The notes below the pieces were generated by a model. The model did not search any database and was not told the origin of the DNA. It worked only from the letters and a program-made list of their open reading frames with translations. This document shows, piece by piece, positions 17,210-24,375 of a stretch of 30,540 nt of DNA. This DNA comes from DAOUGC01 sp034429695. GTDB lineage: Bacteria > Chloroflexota > Anaerolineae > Anaerolineales > Anaerolineaceae. Location of the stretch: positions 1 through 30,540 of the forward strand of contig DAOUGC010000030.1 in assembly GCA_034429695.1 (NCBI GenBank). The letters are read 5' to 3'. How positions within the stretch are numbered: the first letter of the stretch is position 1; the number at the start of each line of letters is the position of its first letter. The position numbers and the translations under genes were made by a program.

Positions 17210-17656
17210 CTATCGCGGAGCGTTCTTGATCTGATGAACAAATTGCTGGATGGCAGCCCAGGTGGAGTTGAGGAACATGACCGGTTTCACCGAGCGGTCC
17301 ATCCACTGGATCGCGGCAGCCTCCACCTGAAAAATGAGGGCACGGACCCGTAGCGAATAAAATGGGGTGACTTTGAGCAATTTTGCCAGCAGGATGATCA
17401 AGCCGACAAATATTGCCAGGACGACCAGTGTGATAACCATGGCAGGCAGGATCATTACGACCAGTGAGATTCCTGCCCAGCGGGTGGCTTCATCTGCGCT
17501 GCCCTGCGCGGCGAGTACACCGAGCACAGCCAGCGCCAGAACGACCAGGATCATCACCCCCAACGGCGCTGTGATTTGCCACATTGTTTGTTTGCGATGC
17601 AGCGATCCGGTTGAGGGCGGCAAATAATTATGGGTGTCAGACGGATGCGCATTCAT
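17210..17656 (-). CDS. Predicted two-pass membrane protein, function unknown
   Basis: A 148-aa protein with a polar N-terminus (1-25), two long hydrophobic segments (about 28-51 and 62-92), and a soluble C-terminal tail (about 93-148) with an amphipathic helix ending in QFVHQIKNAPR. No family motif is recognised. No clear ribosome-binding site precedes ATG 17656. It follows the malic enzyme gene by 27 bases on the same strand and is probably in that operon. A TACAAT lies only a few bases before the ATG, so a leaderless transcript is possible but unproven. Confidence 0.65.
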   Translation of the reverse strand: MNAHPSDTHNYLPPSTGSLHRKQTMWQITAPLGVMILVVLALAVLGVLAAQGSADEATRWAGISLVVMILPAMVITLVVLAIFVGLIILLAKLLKVTPFYSLRVRALIFQVEAAAIQWMDRSVKPVMFLNSTWAAIQQFVHQIKNAPR

Positions 17657-17683
17657 GGGATTATTGTAGCATAAACTGAAACC

Positions 17684-18985
17684 CTACTGACAGGCTTTTT
17701 CTCCGTAGCCCATGCCCATGCGTTGTTCCAGTTTTAGCCGATATTCATCCAGATCGGTGCAGCAGCGAGCCACGCCACTCTGCATGGCTGCCCTGGCAAC
17801 CGCCAACGACTCCCACAGGTAGACACGTCGATCCAATGGTTTGGGAACGATGTAATCCATGCCAAATTCGAGATGGTCCAGGCAATATGCCTGCAGAACA
17901 TCCGATGGAACTGGTTGGCGGGCCAGTTCGGCAAGGGCATGGGTTGCCGCCACCTTCATGGCTTCATTGATGGCGCGGGCACGGACATCCAGTGCACCCC
18001 GGAAGATGAAGGGGAACCCCAGAACATTGTTAATCTGATTGGGATAGTCTGAGCGACCCGTGGCCACAATCGCGTCGGGGCGGGTGCTGCGAGCCAGTTC
18101 GTAGGAAATTTCCGGGTTTGGGTTTGCCATGGCAAAAATGATCGGTTTTTCGCGCATATGGGCCAACATATCGCACTCAACAATGTTCCCCACTGACAGG
18201 CCAATAAAAACATCGGCCCCTGGCAGTACGTCGCACAATGATGCCGGGCTGTCTCCCTGCGCAAAGGCAACCTTTTCGGGGAACATTTCCATCGGACGTC
18301 CATGGTACACCAGTCCGGCAACGTCACACATCCAGATGTTCTCACGCGGGACGCCGATATTGACGAGCTGTCGTGCACACGAGATGGCGGCTGCCCCGGC
18401 TCCGCTGAACACCACTTTGATCTGGTCAATTTTCCGGTTGGTTAACTCCAGCGCATTGATCAAACCGGCTGCCAGAATAATGGCGGTTCCATGCTGGTCG
18501 TCGTGAAATACAGGAATGTCCAGCATTTCCTGCAAGCGTGGTTCCACCGTAAAACACTCAGGTGAGCGAATGTCTTCCAGATTAATCCCGCCAAAGGAAG
18601 GGGCAATGGCTGCAACAACGTCAATCAATCGTTCGGGGTCGTGAGTGTTGACCTCAATATCGAAGACATCGATGTCTGCAAATTTCTTAAAGAGAACCCC
18701 CTTGCCTTCCATGACCGGTTTGGAGGCCAGCGCGCCGCGATCACCCAGGCCGAGGATGGCCGTGCCATTGGAGATTACCGCCACCAGATTGCCGCGGTTG
18801 GTGTATTCATAAGCCAGGTCAGGGTCGCGTTCAATTTCGAGCACCGGATAAGCCACACCAGGTGTGTATGCCAGGCTAAGGTCACGTTGATTTTCGAGGG
18901 GTTTTGAGGGCACCACCGACAGCTTGCCTGGTTTCCCATTTAAACGGTGATAGGCAAGCGCATCTTCTTTTGAGACTCCGGCCAT
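17684..18985 (-). CDS. Malic enzyme (single-domain bacterial type)
   Basis: Oxidatively decarboxylates malate to pyruvate with NAD(P), linking the TCA cycle to pyruvate and supplying reductant. The 433-aa protein has the malic enzyme blocks LAYTPGVAYPVLEI, NLVAVISNGTAILGLGD, GKGVLFKKFADIDVFDIEV, EDIRSPECF and IPVFHDDQHGTAII, followed by the nucleotide-binding motif FSGAGAAAISCARQL. It lacks the C-terminal phosphotransacetylase-like domain of E. coli MaeB. Two ATGs stand in tandem (18988 and 18985). AAGGAGG is only about 3 bases before the first and 6 before the second, so 18985 is the better start. It appears to be the first gene of a five-gene minus-strand run ending with the M20 peptidase. 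Confidence 0.94.
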   Translation of the reverse strand: MAGVSKEDALAYHRLNGKPGKLSVVPSKPLENQRDLSLAYTPGVAYPVLEIERDPDLAYEYTNRGNLVAVISNGTAILGLGDRGALASKPVMEGKGVLFKKFADIDVFDIEVNTHDPERLIDVVAAIAPSFGGINLEDIRSPECFTVEPRLQEMLDIPVFHDDQHGTAIILAAGLINALELTNRKIDQIKVVFSGAGAAAISCARQLVNIGVPRENIWMCDVAGLVYHGRPMEMFPEKVAFAQGDSPASLCDVLPGADVFIGLSVGNIVECDMLAHMREKPIIFAMANPNPEISYELARSTRPDAIVATGRSDYPNQINNVLGFPFIFRGALDVRARAINEAMKVAATHALAELARQPVPSDVLQAYCLDHLEFGMDYIVPKPLDRRVYLWESLAVARAAMQSGVARCCTDLDEYRLKLEQRMGMGYGEKACQ

Positions 18986-18988
18986 CAT

Positions 18989-19140
18989 CGGCCTCCTTCC
19001 ATTTCCTTGTTTGTTTTTATTTTACCTTTTTTCACCAGACAGCAAGAGATGCATTAAGAACCCGGGTGGGGTTGTTTGGATGTATTAAAGGACCATCAAA
19101 AACATTAAATTGAAATATATACGAAAGCTGTAATATCATG
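18989..19140. other. AT-rich intergenic segment upstream of malic enzyme
   Basis: No gene seen. On the minus strand TAAAAT lies about 30 bases upstream of the malic enzyme start and could be a -10 element, but no good -35 was found at normal spacing. The right end is very AT-rich and leads into the TATAAT at 19141. Confidence 0.4.
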
Positions 19141-19146
19141 TATAAT
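19141..19146 (+). promoter_or_regulatory. TATAAT -10 element for the candidate ncRNA
   Basis: A perfect TATAAT in an AT-rich region. No good -35 stands at 16-18 bp; a TTGAAA at 19110-19115 is too far away (25 bp), although it is 15 bp from an alternative -10, TAATAT at 19131. Transcription from TATAAT would begin near 19152. Confidence 0.45.
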
Positions 19147-19151
19147 TATTT

Positions 19152-19398
19152 AACAATTGGCTTCCTGCCAATCACTGAATCTGAACAGGCGACACCGGTT
19201 TGGACGAAGATTTGCTGGGCAAGGTATATCACTCCTTTGGGAGTGTTGGCGTAAAAATGACGATCGGAAGTCGGTGACAACTGGTATTTCTCACCAAAAA
19301 AGGCTCTCCATTCACCCCGGAAGCAGGGTTCGGAGAGCCGGGAAACCAGGAGTTGAATTGAATACAGAGCGACAAACGACTTGATACATCGTTTTTTC
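19152..19398 (+). ncRNA. Candidate structured ncRNA, about 245 nt, family unknown
   Basis: This stretch has no credible reading frame but holds a series of hairpins between a TATAAT and a T-run. ATTGGC/GCCAAT (5-base loop) lies at the 5' end. CACTCC/GGAGTG pairs around 19230-19245. GGTGA/TCACC lies near 19273-19295. GGCTCTCC/GGAGAGCC, near 19302-19339, encloses ACCCCGG and AGCAGGG. A terminator closes the unit at 19374-19398. I compared it by eye with tmRNA, RNase P RNA, SRP RNA and the common riboswitches and saw none of their core motifs. It could be an independent small RNA or an attenuating leader for recX-rny. Confidence 0.45.
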
Positions 19399-19400
19399 TT
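19374..19400 (+). terminator. Intrinsic terminator of the candidate ncRNA
   Basis: AAACGA (19374-19379) pairs with TCGTTT (19389-19394) around a 9-base loop, and TTTCTT follows directly. The stem is short and AT-rich but has the right shape, and it ends 120 bases before recX. Confidence 0.5.
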
Positions 19401-19431
19401 ATAGAGCAGCGTTCCTGCTTCGCCGAATGGT

Positions 19432-19451
19432 CATAATCAGATTTGATTATG
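19432..19451. promoter_or_regulatory. Perfect 8-bp inverted repeat in the recX leader
   Basis: CATAATCA (19432-19439) and TGATTATG (19444-19451) are exact reverse complements around GATT, 68 bases before the recX start. It has no T-run, so it is more likely a protein site or an mRNA hairpin than a terminator. It is not a LexA-type box. Confidence 0.5.
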
Positions 19452-19477
19452 GCTTACCGCCCAATAAAACCACTTCT

Positions 19478-19508
19478 CAGCCGTGGCTGCCTGGCAGTTC
19501 GACGGCTG
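19478..19508 (+). promoter_or_regulatory. Stem-loop just upstream of recX start
   Basis: CAGCCGT (19478-19484) pairs with ACGGCTG (19502-19508), with an inner CTG/CAG pairing. It ends 10 bases before ATG 19519 and so occupies the place of a normal ribosome-binding site; none is seen there. It may limit translation of recX. Confidence 0.45.
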
Positions 19509-19518
19509 TGTCATTTAA

Positions 19519-20187
19519 ATGGACAGAAAAATAACTGCGTTGAAGGCGCAAAAGCGGAACCCGAACCGCGTAAATATCTATCTGGATGGGGAGTATGCGT
19601 TTGGAGCAGCTCGTATTATTGCTGCCTGGTTGAGTGTGGGGCAGGTGTTGACGGAAGCCGACATCACCCGCCTGAAGCAACAGGATACACATGAAGTTGC
19701 GTTACAAAAGGCTTTTCGATTTATCAGCTATAAACCCCGCTCAGAGAGTGAAGTTCGGAAAAAACTGACCACCCAGGGATATGAAGAATCCGTGGTGGAC
19801 GCCGTGATCGACCGGTTAAAACAGGGTGGCCTGATTGAAGATCAAGGCTTCGCCCGTGACTGGGTTGAGAACCGCAGTACGTTTCGTCCCCGCAGCCGGC
19901 GGGTACTGGCGATGGAATTACGCCAGAAGGGGGTTGGAGAGGAAGACATTCAGGAAGCTCTGGCTGGAACGCAAAGTGATGACGAGCTTGCCTATCAAGC
20001 CGCCATCCGTCGTGCCAGGCGATTTGGAGAGATGGAGTGGAACCAATTCCGTGAGCGCATGACCGGTTTTTTGGGCCGGCGTGGCTTTGCTTACGGGAGC
20101 ATTTCTTCCGCTGTCCGGAAAGCCTGGGATGAGATGCATTCAGATGAGAGCATGAACTCCATGAACGAAAACGAGGTCGAAGCATGA
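19519..20187 (+). CDS. recX: Regulatory protein RecX
   Basis: Binds RecA filaments and modulates recombination. The 222-aa protein has the RecX three-helix repeats: ALQKAFRFISYKPRSESEVRKKL (about 57-79), the block with GLIEDQGFARDWVENR (about 101-116) and RSRRVLAMELRQKGV (about 122-136), and a C-terminal repeat with FLGRRGFAYGSISSAVRKAW. A basic N-terminus (MDRKITALKAQKRNPNRVNIYLDGEYAFG) is typical of the family. No clear ribosome-binding site precedes the ATG; a stem-loop is there instead. Its stop overlaps the rny start by ATGA. recA is not in this window. Confidence 0.92.
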   Translation: MDRKITALKAQKRNPNRVNIYLDGEYAFGAARIIAAWLSVGQVLTEADITRLKQQDTHEVALQKAFRFISYKPRSESEVRKKLTTQGYEESVVDAVIDRLKQGGLIEDQGFARDWVENRSTFRPRSRRVLAMELRQKGVGEEDIQEALAGTQSDDELAYQAAIRRARRFGEMEWNQFRERMTGFLGRRGFAYGSISSAVRKAWDEMHSDESMNSMNENEVEA

Positions 20188-21728
20188 ATGGAATAGTCAT
20201 TGGATGGATTTGGTTGTTATTGATTGGCCTGGGTGATGTCCTCATCCTGGCGCTCGGCGTCTGGTTAATCAGCAAGACGCTGAATGAACGTTTTATGAAA
20301 GACCAGCGCTCACAGGCGGATAATGTCATCCTGGTAGCCCGTGAGCAGGCTCGCACCATTGAACTGGAAGCCCGTGACCGCGCCTTGCGGGTCATTCAGG
20401 ATGGTGAGTCCGAACTCGCCCGGCATCGGGGTGAGTTGAACAAGGAAGAGGAACGTCTGCAAAAGAGGCGCGCCGAAGTGGACCACCGCATGGAACGTCT
20501 GGAACAGCGCGAGATGGCGCTTAACAAGCGCCAGAGCTCGGTGGACCGCAGGCAAAATGAAATTGAAAAAATGCACGCTGAACAGCTTGCTGAACTGCAG
20601 CGGGTGGCTGAAATGACCGTTGACGAAGCCCGCGCTGAATTGCTTGAACGCACCGAGAAAGAGGCGCGCGGCGATATGGCTCGTATCATGCGTCAGATTG
20701 AAGCCAGTGCCCGCCAGGAAGGCGAGAAGCGTGCCAGGGAGATCATTGCCGATGCCATTCAACGTGTGGCATCCGATCATGTGTCCGAAGTGACCACCTC
20801 CGTGGTGATCCTGCCAAATGAAGAAATGAAGGGCCGCATTGTTGGCCGCAATGGCCGCAATATCCGTGCATTTGAGCAGGCGGCTGGCGTGGACGTCATT
20901 GTGGATGACACCCCTGAAGCTGTGACCATCTCCTGCTTTGATCCAGTGCGCCGCGAAGTTGCCCGCCGCGCACTGGCGCGTTTGATCCAGGATGGCCGCA
21001 TTCACCCGGCACACATTGAAAAAATAATGAATGAAGAACAGCGCGAAGTGGAACGCGCAATCGTTGAAGCCGGTGAGGAAGCTGCCTTTGACGCTGGTGT
21101 GGCCGGTCTTCACCCTGAAATTCTGCGTGTGTTGGGCCGCCTGCGTTACCGCACTTCTTACGGTCAGAACCAGCTCGCCCATGCCGTTGAGGTTTCCAAG
21201 CTGGCGGCTGTGATCGCTTCTGAGTTGGGCGCGGATGTGGAAATTGCCAAGGCTGGCGCATTACTGCACGACCTGGGCAAAGCCATGGATCACAATACTG
21301 AGGGCACGCACGCCAGCATCGGTGCTGAGTTTGCCCGCCGCTATGGCGTCAATGCGCGCATCGTCAATACCATTGCAGCGCATCACCACGAGGTGGAGCA
21401 GGATTCAGTTGAGGCGGTCATCGTTGAAGCTGCTGACGCCATCTCGGGTGCACGCCCCGGCGCCCGCCGTGAAGACCTGGAGCAGTACATCAAACGGTTG
21501 CGTTCACTGGAAGAAGTGGCCAACTCGTTCAAGGGTGTCAGCCAGAGTTACGCCATTCAGGCAGGTCGCGAAGTTCGCATTATTGTGCGACCTGAAGACG
21601 TGGACGACCTGGCGGCAGCCCGTTTGGCGCGTGATATCGCCAAGAATATTGAAGAGACCATGCAGTACCCGGGTCAAATCAAGGTTACCGTCATTCGCGA
21701 GACGCGCGCTGTGGATTACGCCAAGTAA
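20184..21728 (+). CDS. rny: Ribonuclease Y
   Basis: Membrane-anchored endoribonuclease that initiates mRNA decay. The 514-aa protein has the full family layout: an N-terminal membrane anchor (about residues 5-29), a long charged coiled coil (about 45-195), a KH domain with the RNA-binding GRNG loop (221-224, in RIVGRNGRNIRAFE), and an HD domain with catalytic His362-Asp363 (LLHDLGKAMDH) and later histidines (AHHHEVEQD). Length is normal for the family (about 510-520). ATG 20184 overlaps the recX stop as ATGA, so the two are translationally coupled. A strong terminator follows. Confidence 0.97.
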   Translation: MNGIVIGWIWLLLIGLGDVLILALGVWLISKTLNERFMKDQRSQADNVILVAREQARTIELEARDRALRVIQDGESELARHRGELNKEEERLQKRRAEVDHRMERLEQREMALNKRQSSVDRRQNEIEKMHAEQLAELQRVAEMTVDEARAELLERTEKEARGDMARIMRQIEASARQEGEKRAREIIADAIQRVASDHVSEVTTSVVILPNEEMKGRIVGRNGRNIRAFEQAAGVDVIVDDTPEAVTISCFDPVRREVARRALARLIQDGRIHPAHIEKIMNEEQREVERAIVEAGEEAAFDAGVAGLHPEILRVLGRLRYRTSYGQNQLAHAVEVSKLAAVIASELGADVEIAKAGALLHDLGKAMDHNTEGTHASIGAEFARRYGVNARIVNTIAAHHHEVEQDSVEAVIVEAADAISGARPGARREDLEQYIKRLRSLEEVANSFKGVSQSYAIQAGREVRIIVRPEDVDDLAAARLARDIAKNIEETMQYPGQIKVTVIRETRAVDYAK

Positions 21729-21750
21729 TCCATCCCAGCAGGTGATAGTA

Positions 21751-21780
21751 ACAGACCCTGGTTGCCAGGGTCTGTTTATT
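21751..21780 (+). terminator. Strong intrinsic terminator after rny
   Basis: ACAGACCCTGG (21751-21761) and CCAGGGTCTGT (21765-21775) form a perfect 11-bp stem with a TTG loop, followed by TTATTATA. It lies between convergent rny and the MBL-fold gene and may serve both, though the minus-strand side has no T-run. Confidence 0.85.
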
Positions 21781-22405
21781 ATAGGAAAGGATTGGTTCTT
21801 TGTTCCTGTTCGACGGTGCTTTCAGGACCGTGACCGGACATGAGACGGGTATCGGGCGGCAGGTTGAGCACCCTGGTGCGGATGGTGTTTAACAGAGTGC
21901 CGGTGTCACCCCCCGGCAGGTCTGTTCGACCGATGGAACCGGCGAAGATCACATCACCGCACAGCAAAGCTTTCTCCACCGCAGCGTGAAACATGACGTG
22001 TCCCCTGGTGTGACCTGGCGCATGAAGTACGTTGAGCTGGTTGTTTCCAAGCCACAGGGTCTGCCCATCCTCAAAGAAGCGGGTCGGTTGAATACCAACC
22101 TCGAAGTTGTAACCCAGGGCGGGCGCTCCGCCGCCATTCTGCCACAACTCCAGATCGTCATGATGCAATCCGATCTCGACTTCTGTGTTTAGATCCCGGG
22201 CAAGCCCGGCCACCCCGGCGATGTGATCAAAATGGGCGTGGGTCAGCCAGATGGCTTTAATGGTCACTCCCAGCCGGGTGACTTCATCAAGCACTTCTTG
22301 ATGACCAAAGGAAGGATCAACCACGGCTGCGTTCTTTGTGTCAGGGTCGATCAGCAGGTAGGTGTTGTTTTCCAATGGGCCAAGTACCAGGGTAATGATA
22401 TCCAC
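21779..22405 (-). CDS. MBL-fold hydrolase (glyoxalase II/YcbL-like)
   Basis: Metallo-beta-lactamase-fold enzyme, probably a thioester or related hydrolase. The start is GTG 22405 (208 aa), chosen because AGGAGA lies four bases upstream and because a longer frame would run into the preceding esterase gene. The metal-binding motif His56-x-His58-x-Asp60-His61 (THAHFDH) is complete, and further ligands lie in APGHTRGHV (His) and CGDVIFAGSIGR (Asp), with the final His in SGHGPES. The compact length and the GSIGRTDLPGG block fit the YcbL-type glyoxalase II relatives. It is the last gene of a minus-strand set, 16 bases after the esterase. Confidence 0.9.
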   Translation of the reverse strand: MDIITLVLGPLENNTYLLIDPDTKNAAVVDPSFGHQEVLDEVTRLGVTIKAIWLTHAHFDHIAGVAGLARDLNTEVEIGLHHDDLELWQNGGGAPALGYNFEVGIQPTRFFEDGQTLWLGNNQLNVLHAPGHTRGHVMFHAAVEKALLCGDVIFAGSIGRTDLPGGDTGTLLNTIRTRVLNLPPDTRLMSGHGPESTVEQEQRTNPFL

Positions 22406-22421
22406 TTTATCTCCTGAACCA

Positions 22422-23183
22422 TCAAATACCGGCAATTCTGCACATGAATTCGTAAGATCGGTCGAACACCATCTGGCGTTCCGGCTCACGGGTGATCACA
22501 TGCCCACTGTTCTCCAGCCAGATCATCTGCCTGTCCTGGCTGGATATGCGTTCATAGATGATGGGCATGTTCTCAGGGTTTACCCCTTCATCCAGGCCTG
22601 AGTGAAACAAAAGTGCAGGAACGTCGATGTTGGGCAATTCTGCCAAAACCACTTTTAGCAGTTGATTTAATTCGCGCACCGAAGGGGTGGGGTAACGGGG
22701 GTATGAAATGTGACCTGCCGCCGCTTCTGGATTGCGCCAGTCGGGGGGACCTTTCTCCACCTCAGGCATGACGTACTGGGCAATACCCAGGAATCTCATG
22801 CGCCAGTCCTCGGGCATGGTCACCGGTGCAGACATGGCTATGACTCCATCCACCGGATGCCTGGCGGTTGCCAGCAGGGATAATGCACCTCCCATGGAAA
22901 GACCGGCGATAAACAGGTGATCCACGTTGGGCCTCAGCATGTCGAGACCATCCTCAACCGAAGCAAGCCAGTCGTGCCAGCGGGTGCGTACCATGTCAGA
23001 AGGTGTTGTGGCATGGCCTGCCAGCCGGATACCCATGACGGTGCATCCCCGCCCGGCAAGGTCTTCACCCATCCAGCGCATCTCTTTTGGCGTGCCGGTA
23101 AAACCGTGCACCAGCAGGCAACCGATGGGGCCGCCCTTGAAGAAAAACGGTTCAGCGGTGGGTATTACTTGAGCTCTGGCCAT
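22422..23183 (-). CDS. Alpha/beta-hydrolase carboxylesterase (Est30/monoglyceride lipase-like)
   Basis: A 253-aa serine esterase. The oxyanion block LLVHGFTGTPKEM is near the start (24-36), the nucleophile elbow is GLSMGG with Ser96, the acid is probably Asp198 (SGLDEGVNP), and the catalytic His is His228 (ENSGHVITRE). The overall pattern matches the Geobacillus Est30-type carboxylesterases, which hydrolyse short to medium acyl esters. No signal peptide is present. GGAGGGG just before ATG 23183 supports the start. It stands 18 bases after the M24 peptidase and 16 bases before the MBL-fold gene. Confidence 0.9.
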   Translation of the reverse strand: MARAQVIPTAEPFFFKGGPIGCLLVHGFTGTPKEMRWMGEDLAGRGCTVMGIRLAGHATTPSDMVRTRWHDWLASVEDGLDMLRPNVDHLFIAGLSMGGALSLLATARHPVDGVIAMSAPVTMPEDWRMRFLGIAQYVMPEVEKGPPDWRNPEAAAGHISYPRYPTPSVRELNQLLKVVLAELPNIDVPALLFHSGLDEGVNPENMPIIYERISSQDRQMIWLENSGHVITREPERQMVFDRSYEFMCRIAGI

Positions 23184-23201
23184 ATCCCCTCCAAAAAGGA
23201 T

Positions 23202-24308
23202 CTACCCGAGTGTAACCAGTTCGCGCACCATGTGGCTCAGGGTTTCGGCGCCGGTGGCGGTGACCACCACATCGTCTTCTATGCGTACGCCGCCCTGACC
23301 CGGCAGATAAATGCCCGGCTCAACCGTGTAGGTCATGCCGGTTTGCAGAATGAGCTGATTTTCTCCAAACATATAGGGCGGTTCGTGCCCTTCCATACCC
23401 AGTCCGTGCCCAACCCGATGGGTGAAATACACACCATAACCAGCCTGCTCAATGACAGCCCTGGCTGCCTGATCCACCTTGCCAGCCTTGACGCCTGGTG
23501 CTCCGGCTGCCCGCCCGGCTTGATTGGCGTGTTGAACCAACAGATGGATTTTTTCCAGTTCCGGCGCGATTTTGCCGATCCCAAAGGTGCGGGTGAGATC
23601 GGAGTAGTAACCAGCGTGGGCGGCTCCCCAGTCAATTACCAGCAGATCGCCATTTTGCAGTTTGCGATCGGTGGGAGAGGCATGTGGATTGGCGCCGTTG
23701 GGTCCGCCAGATACGATGGGCGCAAAGGGCAATTCGCTGTCTGAACCGGCGCGCAATAACTGCATGGTGAGTTCCGCTGCGACTTCCCGCTCAGTTACAC
23801 CCGGGCGGATGGATGGGAGCGTGGCTGTCAGCGCTTGTTCGGCAATTTTTACGGCGGTGCGCATGGCTTGCACTTCTTCTTCATCCTTCACCATGCGCAG
23901 CATGGAGAGAATGTCGTCGGCTGGCCGCCATTGCACATCGGGAATCGCCTGCTGGAGATATTGAAGTTCCAGATAACGAAGGTGAACAGGCTCAAGCGCA
24001 ACACCTGCTGGATCGACCTTGAGCAACCTGACAGCATTCTTGAATTGCTCACCCCAGGTGGCGGGGTTGTCTGAATAAGCGAAGGGAAGGATTTTAAACG
24101 GGGCGAATTCCAATCGACCTGCTTCCAACTCGGCGAGAACAATCACAGGATCAGCCGGAGGTGAGTAAATGAAGACGGTGGGGCGTTCGCTGATATGAAA
24201 ATGCAGCCCGGTGAGATATGCCAGGGTGGGTCCGGGGTTCAAAACCAGGGTCTTGACCCCGGACTCAGCCATCAGGCGGGTTAATTTTTCGAGATGTTTG
24301 GAAGACAT
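23202..24308 (-). CDS. M24-family aminopeptidase (Xaa-Pro peptidase type)
   Basis: Removes an N-terminal residue, probably next to proline, or cleaves Xaa-Pro dipeptides. The 368-aa protein has the creatinase-like N-terminal domain (about 1-135) and the pita-bread catalytic domain (about 140-365). The five metal ligands are complete: Asp226 (VIDWGA), Asp237 (YYSDLTRTF), His301 (VGHGLG), Glu330 (TVEPGIY) and Glu344 (VRIEDD). GAGGGAT upstream supports ATG 24308. A 17-base palindrome and a TATAAT lie just before it, so it has its own regulated promoter ahead of the esterase and MBL genes. Confidence 0.93.
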   Translation of the reverse strand: MSSKHLEKLTRLMAESGVKTLVLNPGPTLAYLTGLHFHISERPTVFIYSPPADPVIVLAELEAGRLEFAPFKILPFAYSDNPATWGEQFKNAVRLLKVDPAGVALEPVHLRYLELQYLQQAIPDVQWRPADDILSMLRMVKDEEEVQAMRTAVKIAEQALTATLPSIRPGVTEREVAAELTMQLLRAGSDSELPFAPIVSGGPNGANPHASPTDRKLQNGDLLVIDWGAAHAGYYSDLTRTFGIGKIAPELEKIHLLVQHANQAGRAAGAPGVKAGKVDQAARAVIEQAGYGVYFTHRVGHGLGMEGHEPPYMFGENQLILQTGMTYTVEPGIYLPGQGGVRIEDDVVVTATGAETLSHMVRELVTLG

Positions 24309-24336
24309 GTTTTATCCCTCGCGAAGACGTGTTCAT

Positions 24337-24353
24337 TCATGTTGTCAACATGA
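24337..24353. promoter_or_regulatory. Palindromic operator candidate upstream of the M24 peptidase
   Basis: TCATGTT (24337-24343) and AACATGA (24347-24353) are exact reverse complements around GTC. On the minus strand it directly abuts the TATAAT at 24358-24353, so it covers the predicted transcription start. The binding protein is unknown; the neighbouring ArsR regulator appears to use a different sequence. Confidence 0.6.
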
Positions 24354-24358
24354 TTATA
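24353..24358 (-). promoter_or_regulatory. TATAAT -10 element for the M24-esterase-MBL unit
   Basis: A perfect TATAAT on the minus strand, about 45 bases before the M24 start. No good -35 is visible at 16-18 bp, which lies inside the end of the ArsR gene; the promoter may need an activator or be weak. Confidence 0.45.
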
Positions 24359-24375
24359 TCTTTATTGAGGAAAGA

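Noticed and set aside
19302..19339. SRP RNA-like motif (CCGGAAGCAGGG) in the candidate RNA
   Set aside because: It shares CCGGAAG and AGCAG letters with the SRP RNA tip, but the symmetrical loop and the GGTCAGG side are missing.
19157..19384. 75-codon open frame upstream of recX
   Set aside because: Starts with TTG without a ribosome-binding site, runs through the hairpins and up to the terminator of the candidate RNA, and has no recognisable protein character.
19724..20395. 223-codon frame on the minus strand across recX and rny
   Set aside because: Antisense shadow across two well-supported genes; Arg/Ser-rich translation with no domain.
20310..21182. Long open frame (290 codons) on the strand opposite rny
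   Set aside because: Lies wholly inside the rny coding region, has no ribosome-binding site and its translation resembles no protein; it is an antisense shadow of a biased gene.
22406..22489. Longer N-terminus for the MBL-fold gene
   Set aside because: It would overlap the esterase coding end, is not family-like, and GTG 22405 has a well-placed AGGAGA.
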